64,000 nucleotides of DNA, from assembly GCF_026676115.1 (NCBI RefSeq), contig NZ_JAPONB010000004.1, positions 186,001 to 250,000 on the forward strand, written 5' to 3'. Below the pieces are notes generated by a model. It did no database searches. It saw only the letters and a program-made list of their open reading frames with translations, and had not been told where the DNA came from. The DNA comes from Salinimicrobium sp. TH3 (GTDB taxonomy: Bacteria; Bacteroidota; Bacteroidia; Flavobacteriales; Flavobacteriaceae). Made by a program: the position numbers and the translations under genes. Numbering within the stretch: the first letter of the stretch is position 1; every line of letters starts with the position of its first letter. Shown piece by piece: positions 43,818 to 52,468 of this stretch.

Positions 43818-44280
43818 GGGCAATAGCAAAAACCATGAATGCAAAATAGAACACAACAATAGCAATCCCTATCCAAAAGCCAATTTGGGTCCACTTTCCT
43901 GCTTCTTTTGAGCTTCTTACTGCTCCTTCATAGTCACCGCAGCTATAACGGGTTTCCACTCTAGCAGCATTAACAATACCTGCGATCCCGAAAGGCATAC
44001 AACAAAGTAGCGTCACCAGGATAGATTCGACGAGCCAGGTGCGGGGAAGTTTTCTATCTCCCAGATCATCCCTGTAATCCCGGGATTGAGGCCTGGTTTC
44101 AATTGGAGGTGGATCTTCAGAAAGTGAATCCTGCAGTTCGGGATATTCTCCCGCCGGAATCCATTTCTCCCGCGGGTGGTGCCATACGAGAGTCCTTCGG
44201 TTGATCCTTTTAGCTTTTAACTCTTCCAGAGAATAGGGCCCATGCTTCTCAAGCCCGTCGGAGTAATAATATTGTGTCAT
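43807..44280 (-). CDS. GYF-like and CD225/dispanin domain protein
   Basis: A 157-residue protein. The first 50 residues (YYYSDGLEKHGPYSLEELKA and TLVWHHPREKWIPAGEYPEL) are a GYF_2/DUF4339-type domain that may bind proline-rich peptides. The second half has two hydrophobic spans with LVTLLCCMPFGIAGIVNAAR, matching CD225/dispanin proteins. Probably a small inner-membrane protein of unknown function, translationally coupled to DUF2752. Confidence 0.85.
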   Translation of the reverse strand: MTQYYYSDGLEKHGPYSLEELKAKRINRRTLVWHHPREKWIPAGEYPELQDSLSEDPPPIETRPQSRDYRDDLGDRKLPRTWLVESILVTLLCCMPFGIAGIVNAARVETRYSCGDYEGAVRSSKEAGKWTQIGFWIGIAIVVFYFAFMVFAIALDH

Positions 44281-44316
44281 TAGCTAAGGAAGAAAGTTCT
44301 CTACTAAATTAGTTAA

Positions 44317-44793
44317 TTAATTGATGAAATACCAGCCATGACTTCCTGCAACTGCACCCAGTATCGTAACAAGACTTAAAATGAGTAATACCCAATGCGC
44401 ACTATGAAGGATTTTAAAAGCCTTTCCCGGATCTTTAGTAGCGTATTCCCTGAATAATTTGTGTAAAATGAAAGGTTCGAGAATAAAGAGCACAATAGTG
44501 AAAATTAGCCAGACCAGGATCATGGCATGAATCCACCAGAACCTAAGATAGAGCAACCTGTCCCAGCCGTAGAGATGCAGCATATAAAAACCTGTGATCG
44601 CGGTGATCAAAGTTGTGATTTTGGCCTGCAGAGAAAAGCGTCCTTCGATCTTTTCAAAGGTCTCCATTTGCTCCTCTTTTGACTTCATCCTTTTAACTGC
44701 CGGAATGATCACAGTTGTGACCATAGCTACTCCACCTATCCATAGTACTACCGCCAAAACATGAAGAACACGAGCTAAAGCGAGATAATCCAT
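44317..44793 (-). CDS. Small four-span membrane protein (CopD-like)
   Basis: A 158-residue protein with about four spans. The start LARVLHVLAVVLWIGGVAMV and conserved His residues (LHV, WWIHAMI, LHSAHWV) resemble CopD/DUF2269-type integral membrane proteins, some of which bind haem or copper. Assignment is by look only. It stands alone between the GYF-CD225 gene and the zinc-ribbon gene. Confidence 0.7.
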   Translation of the reverse strand: MDYLALARVLHVLAVVLWIGGVAMVTTVIIPAVKRMKSKEEQMETFEKIEGRFSLQAKITTLITAITGFYMLHLYGWDRLLYLRFWWIHAMILVWLIFTIVLFILEPFILHKLFREYATKDPGKAFKILHSAHWVLLILSLVTILGAVAGSHGWYFIN

Positions 44794-44862
44794 TTATGGT
44801 GTTATATTGTTCCCGGTGCCAAACGAAATTTAAAATCATCTGCTCTTTATCCCCTTAAGAAA

Positions 44863-45195
44863 CTAAACATCTTTGATCTTTTTACCTTCAGCAAGATAAA
44901 AATGATCCAAACTAAAAATAAAAGTTCCCCAAATAATGACAAGAACAACAGCAACGGTCCAGCTGGTAGGGCTTCCAAGATAATAACCCATAAAAAAATC
45001 TGCAAGAATAGGAAGTGCGGCAACCGGCAGAATACCTATTATTAAAAGAAGTATCCTCCTTTTTGCATCAACAGTCAATTTTGCTCCACAGTTCTTGCAG
45101 TCCCAGGCGGAAAAAACGTTCTGGAAAAAATGTTTTCGTAGGTGCAGCCAAAAAGAATACTTATAACCACAGTTTGGGCAGGTCCTTACTTTCAT
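44863..45195 (-). CDS. Zinc-ribbon membrane protein
   Basis: A 110-residue protein from the ATG at 45195. Two CxxC pairs (RTCPNCGYKY and DCKNCGAKL) 23 residues apart suggest a zinc ribbon on the cytosolic side, followed by two hydrophobic spans. An earlier start at 45216 would add seven residues. Function unknown. Confidence 0.72.
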   Translation of the reverse strand: MKVRTCPNCGYKYSFWLHLRKHFFQNVFSAWDCKNCGAKLTVDAKRRILLLIIGILPVAALPILADFFMGYYLGSPTSWTVAVVLVIIWGTFIFSLDHFYLAEGKKIKDV

Positions 45196-45321
45196 TTTTA
45201 ATAAATTAATTATCAAAGGTCAAAAAAATTATATTTATATCCACTGGTAAGGGTTTAAGAATAAATTTAAAAAAATATTTTATTCAAGACTAAATCATTT
45301 CTGTTAGTCTATTAAAAATAA

Positions 45322-47208
45322 CTATTTAAGTGTTTCTTCCAGCCATTTGAAGAATTCCTTCTGCCAAACAATTGCGTTTTGTGGGCTCAAGATCCAGTGG
45401 TTTTCCATGGGAAAGTAAAGCAGCTTACTTTTGATGCCCCGCAATTGCGCCGCCTGAAATGCTTCAAGCCCCTGCCCTACCGGCACCCGAAAATCTATTC
45501 CTCCCTGTACAATCATAATTGGAGTATTCCATTTATCTACAAAATTGATAGGATTGAAATCGGTGTATGCTCTTGGTGTAGGTTTTTCCCAGTAAGGTCC
45601 ACCAAGGTCTTTATTGACAAAAAAGAGTTCTTCGGTGGTACCGTACATGCTACGGGTGTTGAAGATCCCATCATGTGCAATGAACGATTTAAATCTATTA
45701 TTGTGCATACCTGCCAGGTAGAATACAGAGTAGCCTCCATAGCTGGCCCCCACAGCACCAATTCGTTCTTTATCTACAAAAGGCTCCTCACTAACTGCAT
45801 CAATAGCCGACAAATAATCCTGAATATTCTGTCCACCCCAATCGCCGCTTATCTGCTCATTCCATTCTACGCCATAACCGGGCATTCCTCTCCTGTTTGG
45901 CGCTACAACTATATAACCATTTGCAGCCATTAATTGAAAATTCCATCTAAAAGAATAGAATTGAGACAGAGGAGATTGTGGGCCTCCCTGCAAATATAGA
46001 AGAGTAGGATATTTTTTATTGGGATCAAAGTCGGGAGGGTAGATTATCCAGGTGAGCATCTCTTTCCCATCTGTTGTCGGGATCATTCTTTTTTCCACCC
46101 TGCTTAACTCAATATTGTTGTAAAAATCATCATTGATCTGGGTTAACTGCGTAAGGTTCCCGTTTTGTAAATTCACAGTATATAATTCGGCAGCTTGGTT
46201 CATATCGGTTCTGGAAACGACCATTATATTCCCTGTCTGTCCTACCAGACCTGTAATATCAAATTGTCCTTCTGTAAGTTGTTTGATTGAAGAAACTCCT
46301 TTTTTAGAAGTATTCAGCACATAAAGCTGCTTTGTGCCCAAAACGGGTGCTAAAAAATATATTGTTTTGCCATCGTTCCCCCATTTGAAACTGCTAACAG
46401 TACCATCCCAGTTTTCGGTTAGATTAATTTGCTTTCCATCTCGTAAAATAATGATATCATTCTTGTCTGCTTCATAACCGGGCTCATCCATTTGTAACCA
46501 TGCCAGCACACCATCTTTAGAAAAAGCAGGCTGGGTATCATAACCCTGGTTATCTTCAGTAAGATTTGAAGTAGTTCCTGTTGCAAGATCGTAGGCATAA
46601 ATATCTGTATTTGTACTCACAGCATATTCCTTTCCTTTTACCTTTTTTGAGACATAATACACCTTTGTGCCATCATTATTCCAGATATAATCTTCGGGGC
46701 CTCCAAAAGGTTGAAGTGGTGTATCATGCGGCTCACCTTCCATGATGTCGATCTCTTCGCCGGTAGAAAGATCTTTTAGGAACAGGTGGCTGTAATGACC
46801 ATCTTCCCATTTGTCCCAGTGCCTGTAATTAAGGTCGTCATAAATGTAAACTTCAGATTTTTTTAGCTCTGGATAAAAATCAACGCCCTTGACCGGTTCC
46901 ACTTCCACTTCCTTCGGAAGGATCCGCCATGTCCCCGAAGGGGAAACTTTTCCGTCTGAATATATGCTGTCAATATTCCTGACCATCTCTGGTTCTCCTC
47001 CTTTTACCGGAATAACAAAAGTCTTTGAACTGCCGGAATTCTCGTCAATACTATACGAGCGCGTCCTGAAAATTACCTTTTCAGCATCATTAGTTAGCCC
47101 AACGGCAGAAACCCGCTCCAAAGCCCACAGTTTTTCTGGGGTCATCACCTGTGCAGTAGCCGAAAAATAACATGAGAATAAAAATGAAAGAAAGAAAATC
47201 TTTTTCAT
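45322..47208 (-). CDS. S9 family (prolyl oligopeptidase-like) secreted peptidase
   Basis: A 628-residue peptidase with an N-terminal signal peptide (FLFSCYFSATAQ), a WD40-like beta-propeller (about 30-370) and a catalytic alpha/beta domain. The nucleophile is in GAVGASYGGYSVFYLAG, the Asp in VQGGIDFRVPV and the His in PMENHWILSPQN. It probably removes dipeptides or short peptides in the periplasm. The ATG at 47208 is chosen because it starts the signal peptide; the frame is open to 47301. Confidence 0.92.
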   Translation of the reverse strand: MKKIFFLSFLFSCYFSATAQVMTPEKLWALERVSAVGLTNDAEKVIFRTRSYSIDENSGSSKTFVIPVKGGEPEMVRNIDSIYSDGKVSPSGTWRILPKEVEVEPVKGVDFYPELKKSEVYIYDDLNYRHWDKWEDGHYSHLFLKDLSTGEEIDIMEGEPHDTPLQPFGGPEDYIWNNDGTKVYYVSKKVKGKEYAVSTNTDIYAYDLATGTTSNLTEDNQGYDTQPAFSKDGVLAWLQMDEPGYEADKNDIIILRDGKQINLTENWDGTVSSFKWGNDGKTIYFLAPVLGTKQLYVLNTSKKGVSSIKQLTEGQFDITGLVGQTGNIMVVSRTDMNQAAELYTVNLQNGNLTQLTQINDDFYNNIELSRVEKRMIPTTDGKEMLTWIIYPPDFDPNKKYPTLLYLQGGPQSPLSQFYSFRWNFQLMAANGYIVVAPNRRGMPGYGVEWNEQISGDWGGQNIQDYLSAIDAVSEEPFVDKERIGAVGASYGGYSVFYLAGMHNNRFKSFIAHDGIFNTRSMYGTTEELFFVNKDLGGPYWEKPTPRAYTDFNPINFVDKWNTPIMIVQGGIDFRVPVGQGLEAFQAAQLRGIKSKLLYFPMENHWILSPQNAIVWQKEFFKWLEETLK

Positions 47209-47242
47209 GGGGAAATGGTTAAAGCTTTTTAATAAATAAATT

Positions 47243-47269
47243 CCATCCAAAAATGGCATTTTTGAATGG
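47243..47269. repeat. Dispersed palindrome, copy 9 (GNAT-S9 gap)
   Basis: CCATCCAAAAATG pairs with CATTTTTGAATGG around a G, matching at 12 of 13 positions; the outer CCAT/ATGG arms are unique to this copy. It is 45 bases past the GNAT stop. Confidence 0.8.
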
Positions 47270-47314
47270 TCTTGTAAAAATAAAGAAAACCAAAAGATCA
47301 AAAATGAAAAAATA

Positions 47315-47845
47315 TTAATGATCTCCCGGTACGTTTAAACGGAATAAAAAACTCTTTTCCAGATCATCTGGATAATTAATTTCTCCTCTAAATTCCAATC
47401 CTAGTTTCTTAAGGAGCTTCTGGGAAGCGTGGTTTTCTCTTGAAGTAATTCCCGCAATTGTTCTTACCCCAAGCTCTTCAAGGGCAAATTTTAAAATTCT
47501 ACTCGCGGCTTCAAAACCGTAACCCTTATTTTCATATTGCGGTAAAAAGGCAAATCCTATATCCAGTCCTTCAACTCCCTCCCTGTCATAAAGTCCGCAG
47601 GTGCCAATTTTGGCGCCATCCTCTTTACGAACTACGCAATTATTGGAGAAACCAAGACGCTCCAGTTGAGGCAGCATTTTATCAATTATGTATTGTTCTG
47701 CTTCTTCAACAGAAGTGATATTTCGATCTCCAATAAATTGCAGCCATTTTGGAGTATTGAGAAGTTCATAAATAAAGGCAGCATCTTCTGTGGTCGTGGG
47801 GCGCAGAATAAGCCGTTCGGTCTCATAAATCCTGGAAGGGTTCAT
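47315..47845 (-). CDS. GNAT family N-acetyltransferase (RimJ/RimL-like)
   Basis: A 176-residue acetyltransferase starting RIYETERLILRPTTTEDAAF, with the acetyl-CoA loop region in FAFLPQYENKGYGFEAA and the end GITSRENHASQKLLKKLGLE, typical of the ribosomal-protein/amino-group acetyltransferase subgroup. The substrate is not known. Upstream of the S9 peptidase, on the same strand. Confidence 0.88.
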   Translation of the reverse strand: MNPSRIYETERLILRPTTTEDAAFIYELLNTPKWLQFIGDRNITSVEEAEQYIIDKMLPQLERLGFSNNCVVRKEDGAKIGTCGLYDREGVEGLDIGFAFLPQYENKGYGFEAASRILKFALEELGVRTIAGITSRENHASQKLLKKLGLEFRGEINYPDDLEKSFLFRLNVPGDH

Positions 47846-48013
47846 TGGTAATTTTATAATTATTCAGTGGGAAAGAATTATGGAGTTGCTGCATTTGATC
47901 GTTATCTCAACCTCAAGCTGCAAGATTTCAGCATTGAAGATTAAATTCAGAAATACCAGAATTCAGAAAAAAGATCGTGAATAAGAGTGCCTACGGGAGG
48001 CATCTTCCAACAA

Positions 48014-48412
48014 TTACCTTAGCGTAGCGGAGACTTTAGGTTTAAAATTCTCCAGGAAAAGGTTTAGCTTATGTAAAGACTCTTTCTCAATGAAATTCTT
48101 CTCAATACGCAGAGATTGATTGTGAGTTTCAATCTTATAGCTATCCATGAATTTTTTCACACGACGAATATCTGAAAGTGCAATACTCTTAGGAATTATT
48201 GTATGTCTTATAAGTTTGTCTTCTTTAATAGTAAGGTATTGATATCGTTGCCGATAGTAGGATGTTCCTGCCTGAAGAATCCCTAAAAAGATCCAGAGAT
48301 AACTGAAAACTGAACTACTATTAATATAAACAGCAAAAATCCCCAAACCTATCATGGTAAGGCCGTACCCGTAATTGTTTCTTATTACGCTTTTGCAATA
48401 TCTAATTTTCAT
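48014..48412 (-). CDS. Small membrane protein with PH-like domain
   Basis: A 132-residue protein with two hydrophobic spans (about 15-30 and 36-50) followed by a soluble part, YLTIKEDKLIRHTIIPKSIALSDIRRVK, resembling bacterial PH/YcxB-like domains. Function unknown. No partner gene is adjacent within an obvious operon. Confidence 0.65.
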   Translation of the reverse strand: MKIRYCKSVIRNNYGYGLTMIGLGIFAVYINSSSVFSYLWIFLGILQAGTSYYRQRYQYLTIKEDKLIRHTIIPKSIALSDIRRVKKFMDSYKIETHNQSLRIEKNFIEKESLHKLNLFLENFKPKVSATLR

Positions 48413-48652
48413 GATCTGCCTGTTTAAGTGTTACTTCTGACTAAGCAATTCCTGTTAAATTTTTAACAAGGTATAAAGAAGAAAATAAATAACCGAATCT
48501 TTATTAAAAAAACCTGCTCTTACTCCTTCTGGTCCCCTATAACAGGGAGATTGGACATGAAGATTAATTTCTTCTTTTTGTCAAGTCTGTTTTAAAAATT
48601 CTAATAAGAAAATAAATTGCTATTTTGAGCATCTTAAATCAAATCAAACTAT

Positions 48653-49927
48653 ATGTTTTCTAAAAAATACTTGCTTATATTTTTCATGGCTTTTGCTGCA
48701 AATGCACAAACTATCGATGAAGCTCTGCTGAAAAAAGCACAGGAGATCCACAACGAAGTGATCACTATCGATACCCATAATGACATTAATGTCAACAATT
48801 TTACAGCTCAGAAAAACTATACACAGAACCTCGAAACCCAGGTAAACCTGCCAAAAATGGAAAAAGGAGGCATAGATGTCACCTGGCTCATTGTTTATAC
48901 AGGACAGGAAGAGTTGAATGCAGCAGGTTATAAAAATGCCCATGATAATGCTATGTCCAAATTTGAAGCTATTCACCGCCTGGTGAAGGAAATTGCACCA
49001 AATCAAATAGGTTTGGCTACTACGAGTGAGGAAGTACGGGATTTGGTTTCCCAGGGCAAAAAGGTAGCTATGATTGGGGTGGAAAATGGTTATCCTATTG
49101 GCACAGATATTAATAACGTTGAAAAGTTCTATGATCTTGGAGCCCGTTACATGTCTTTATCTCATAACGGCCATAGTCAACTTTGTGATTCAAACACCGG
49201 GGAAGCCGGGGATGATTGGTTGCATGGAGGATTAAGCGAATTAGGAAAAGAAGTAGTAAAAGAAATGAACCGCCTTGGAATGATGATAGATATCTCCCAC
49301 CCTTCCAAGGAATCTATGCGACAAATGATCGAGCTATCACAAGCTCCTTTGATCGCCTCCCATTCATCGGCCAGAGGTTTATGTGATCACAGCCGTAACC
49401 TGGATGATGAGCAACTGCAATGGCTAAAGGAGAACGGCGGAGTAATTCAAACGGTGGCTTTCGATTCTTATCTCAATACCCAAAAGCATAATGCATACGA
49501 TGCTGCTGTAAATAAGGTCTATACAGAAGTAGGAGAAAAAGTAGGCTTTAAGCTCCTACCCTGGGCCGAAGTAAGGCAATTGGATGAGAAAAAACGCGAA
49601 GCTTATTATGATGACTTCCGCAGGGTGAGAAAACTGGCGCAGCCTAAAATTCAAAAGGTAAAAGAGAAAGTTCCGCCGGTAGATGTTACAGATTTTGTAG
49701 ATCATGTAGATTACCTGGTAGAAAAAATAGGCATTGACCATGTGGGAATAAGTTCAGATTTTGACGGCGGCGGCGGCATTGAAGGATGGAGCGACGCTTC
49801 CCAGTCATTGAACGTTACTCTGGAGTTACTAAAAAGAGGATACACCCGGGAAGAGATCGCAAAACTTTGGGGTGAAAATCTCCTAAGAGTATTAGATGAA
49901 GTTCAGGCTGTGGCGCAGAGACTTTAG
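48653..49927 (+). CDS. M19 family membrane dipeptidase
   Basis: A 424-residue renal-dipeptidase-like zinc peptidase with a signal peptide (LIFFMAFAANAQ). Metal ligand blocks are present: ITIDTHNDINVN, GVENGYPIG, LSHNGHSQLCD, IDISHPSKESM and IASHSSARGLCDHSRN, plus GIDHVGISSDFDGGGG near the end. It probably cleaves exported dipeptides, including D-amino-acid or cysteinyl dipeptides in relatives. A single + strand gene, with a long terminator hairpin downstream. Confidence 0.93.
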   Translation: MFSKKYLLIFFMAFAANAQTIDEALLKKAQEIHNEVITIDTHNDINVNNFTAQKNYTQNLETQVNLPKMEKGGIDVTWLIVYTGQEELNAAGYKNAHDNAMSKFEAIHRLVKEIAPNQIGLATTSEEVRDLVSQGKKVAMIGVENGYPIGTDINNVEKFYDLGARYMSLSHNGHSQLCDSNTGEAGDDWLHGGLSELGKEVVKEMNRLGMMIDISHPSKESMRQMIELSQAPLIASHSSARGLCDHSRNLDDEQLQWLKENGGVIQTVAFDSYLNTQKHNAYDAAVNKVYTEVGEKVGFKLLPWAEVRQLDEKKREAYYDDFRRVRKLAQPKIQKVKEKVPPVDVTDFVDHVDYLVEKIGIDHVGISSDFDGGGGIEGWSDASQSLNVTLELLKRGYTREEIAKLWGENLLRVLDEVQAVAQRL

Positions 49928-49951
49928 AAAACCCATATAATTTTATCAATT

Positions 49952-50018
49952 AAACTGTTTGAAGATCTCTGCTAACTTACCCATCATATCAGCAGGATCT
50001 TCAAACAGTTTTTCTTTT
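49952..50018. terminator. Long bidirectional hairpin between dipeptidase and lipoprotein genes
   Basis: AAACTGTTTGAAGATC (from 49952) pairs with GGATCTTCAAACAGTTT (to about 50012), with a short internal loop and TCTGCT/AGCA inside. T-rich sequence follows on the + side and A/T on the other. It serves both convergent genes. Confidence 0.78.
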
Positions 50019-50020
50019 AA

Positions 50021-50443
50021 TTAAAAACCAACATCCGGTTTAAAATTCGAGGATGTCACTCCAATAAGTCCCGCGGTACCAATAACAGGTACACCATAAT
50101 TCACCAATCTGGACATTTTTTTATTCTTTAGGTAAACAGCCATAACTTCATCTCGCTGAAAAACTATTTCAACATTTTTACCTGCCAGTTTCTGTTTCCG
50201 GCCATTCAACATTTTAGCAGTTTCAGAATTTTTCCCGGTGGTCCCCACCAGTTTTTCTCCCTCCTGTCGCAAGCTTTTTAACTCAAAAGATTTATTGTCT
50301 TTTGTAACTAATCTCACTCGATTCTCTGATTCTACAGCTTCATTAACAGTACCCGGAGCTGAGTGATAGACATTACAGCTTCCCAAGGTAATACTCAAAA
50401 GCAGTAAAATGAGTCTTCCGAAATTGAAATGAAAATTTTTCAT
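50021..50443 (-). CDS. Small lipoprotein, function unknown
   Basis: A 140-residue protein with a lipobox (LSITLGSCNVYH). The soluble part (about 30-110) is Lys/Glu-rich and contains two short beta-rich segments (RVRLVTKDNKSFELKSL and KNVEIVFQRDEVMAVYL), and a Gly/Ala hydrophobic stretch lies near the end (PVIGTAGLIGV). I do not recognise the family. Monocistronic. Confidence 0.75.
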   Translation of the reverse strand: MKNFHFNFGRLILLLLSITLGSCNVYHSAPGTVNEAVESENRVRLVTKDNKSFELKSLRQEGEKLVGTTGKNSETAKMLNGRKQKLAGKNVEIVFQRDEVMAVYLKNKKMSRLVNYGVPVIGTAGLIGVTSSNFKPDVGF

Positions 50444-50731
50444 AGCTTATTTTTTTGAGATTATTATACAGTAAACTAAGAATTCAAATAGAGGAAAAGA
50501 GGTGATAAGGGCAAATCATAAATAGATCAAATGCGGGGAAAGGAAAATTATCAATAAACTCTGTAGTAAATTTATGATAATTAATAAGGTAAATAATCGT
50601 TTAATAAGAATAAACTCACGATTATCTTTAAATTAATTTCAATGAATTAACTAAAATAGCATGTCCAAAAATTTGGAAAACCAAGTTGTAAAAAGTGGTT
50701 TCAGTTGCTTTAAACAAACGGGTAATACTTC

Positions 50732-51442
50732 CTAAGCTCTATCCTTTCTCACCTTTTTATCCCACCACACAAAAGCAATGAATAATATTAAACTTATTAT
50801 AGAAGTCCAGATAAGTCCTGTCTTAAGCCGTTCATAATCCCCTCCAAGATAAGCTATAAAGATAATAAGGGGAGAAATACCAATCATTGTCGCACCAATA
50901 AATTTCCAATAGCCCATCTTTAAAACTCCTCCAACAAAACTAATTGCATCATTAGAGAGAAAAGGGCTAAGCCGCACTACAATAACGGTCCAGAAGCCAT
51001 AGTCCTCAATGAAATCTGATATCTTTTTTTCAGATTTATGGCCTATAAGCTTTTCAACGATCACCGGTCCAAAATAGCGGCCAATAAAATATCCTATACT
51101 GGAAGCAAAAAAAACGGCAACAAAAAGAATTGCGGCTCCAATCCAGGGACCATAAGCAAGGATGGTCACCACCATAAGGAGAGGAGTGGGAATAACAATC
51201 AGAAACATTTGCAGGATCATGGTGATCACTATCACAACCGGTCCAAACCAACCGAATTGCGATACCCATTCACGGGTACGCTGTTCATCGCCACTGGTGA
51301 GAACATTCCAGCCGGTACTAAGAAATTCCTGAACCTGGGGAATAAAGAAATAGCTCAACACCAGAGCGACTATAATAAATAGAGAAATGTATAATGGTGC
51401 TTTACTTTGTCTAACTGAAGGGGTTTCGATACTATCAGCCAT
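50732..51442 (-). CDS. TVP38/TMEM64 (DedA-like) membrane protein
   Basis: A 236-residue membrane protein of the TVP38/TMEM64 group, with spans near 17-37, 70-100, 100-130, 165-185 and 205-228 and the family block FASSIGYFIGRYFGPVIVEK, followed by VVRLSPFLSNDAISFVGG. Eukaryotic and bacterial relatives are lipid scramblase-like, but the function of this one is unknown. It starts four bases after the end of the upstream beta-propeller gene, so the two are cotranscribed. Confidence 0.9.
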   Translation of the reverse strand: MADSIETPSVRQSKAPLYISLFIIVALVLSYFFIPQVQEFLSTGWNVLTSGDEQRTREWVSQFGWFGPVVIVITMILQMFLIVIPTPLLMVVTILAYGPWIGAAILFVAVFFASSIGYFIGRYFGPVIVEKLIGHKSEKKISDFIEDYGFWTVIVVRLSPFLSNDAISFVGGVLKMGYWKFIGATMIGISPLIIFIAYLGGDYERLKTGLIWTSIISLILFIAFVWWDKKVRKDRA

Positions 51443-51446
51443 AAAA

Positions 51447-52313
51447 TTAATTGGGGGTTAAAGTTACGCGGTGTATAGTCGCTGGTTTTCCCTCATTGGA
51501 AATATACAGATTACCAGAAGTGTCATAGGTAAGACCCTCCGGCTGTGGAAATAACTTCCGGTTAAGCCGGTAAAGTTTTTTTGGAACCCCTGCTGGGTCT
51601 AAAATAAGTAACCGCGGTTCCCGTGCCTCAAGTATTAAAACTTCTCCACTTGAAGGATTTATTGCTACTTCCGAAGGAAAGAAGGTTTCTCCAATATCCT
51701 TTTCACGAATATCATCAAAAATTTCCTCCTTAAAAGTTAGTTTGAAAACAGGTTTTTCGTCCACCTGCAAAGAAGGTAATTGAGCAGCATATATACCTTT
51801 TTGGTCCTCAGAGTTTGGATCCTTGCTCTTAACAGCAATTAAAAGCCGGTCCTTAGACTTGTCATAGAACAGCCCCTCCATGTCATTCTTTGAGTTGAAG
51901 AAAGTTTGAAAGGTTTCCACTTTTGCAGTTTTCAAAAAATCTGAAATTTTATATATCATGCCATTGCTTTCCAGAACATAAGCCACATCCTCTTTGATAG
52001 CTATTCCCTCATAATCTCCTTTGCCTGCAAATTTAATCTCCTTCTCAATATTTGATTCCTTCAGGTTATAAATGAAAATACTGCCTCTTTCATCCTGTAC
52101 ACAGGCAATTTTTCCCGGTTCCAAAAAAGCAATTCCAGAGACTTCCTTCAAGAGGGAGGGTAATTTCCAGGTTTGTTCAACTTTGACTGCAGTTGCGATT
52201 CCCGAACGATACCTTTCAGCTTCCCCTTTAAATGTAAAAAGGAACCCTGCTGCAAAGAGTAAAAGCCCCGATGTAATGAGGATGACTGTTTTATTATGGC
52301 CCATTCTTTTCAT
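51447..52313 (-). CDS. SdiA-regulated-like beta-propeller protein
   Basis: A 288-residue protein (ATG at 52313; alternatives at 52346 and 52304). The N-terminus holds one hydrophobic span (KTVILITSGLLLFAAGFL) that can anchor it. The body repeats WKLPSLLKEVSGIAFLEPGK, NDMEGLFYDKSKDRLLIAV and FPQPEGLTYDTSGNLYISNE, matching the SdiA-regulated/YjiK propeller family. Function is unknown. Cotranscribed with the TVP38-type gene. Confidence 0.82.
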   Translation of the reverse strand: MKRMGHNKTVILITSGLLLFAAGFLFTFKGEAERYRSGIATAVKVEQTWKLPSLLKEVSGIAFLEPGKIACVQDERGSIFIYNLKESNIEKEIKFAGKGDYEGIAIKEDVAYVLESNGMIYKISDFLKTAKVETFQTFFNSKNDMEGLFYDKSKDRLLIAVKSKDPNSEDQKGIYAAQLPSLQVDEKPVFKLTFKEEIFDDIREKDIGETFFPSEVAINPSSGEVLILEAREPRLLILDPAGVPKKLYRLNRKLFPQPEGLTYDTSGNLYISNEGKPATIHRVTLTPN

Positions 52314-52468
52314 TTCTTTAAAATTATAAAATTTCTCCCGCAGCAAAAATGTTTTAAACTTTCCTTTTAAAACATTAGCAGGGTTTTGGGAAATTTCAAA
52401 TCCTAAAGTTTTTTAAACATTCGGAACTGTTTTTGTAAGTCTTCGTTTATTTGACTGACACTTATTCT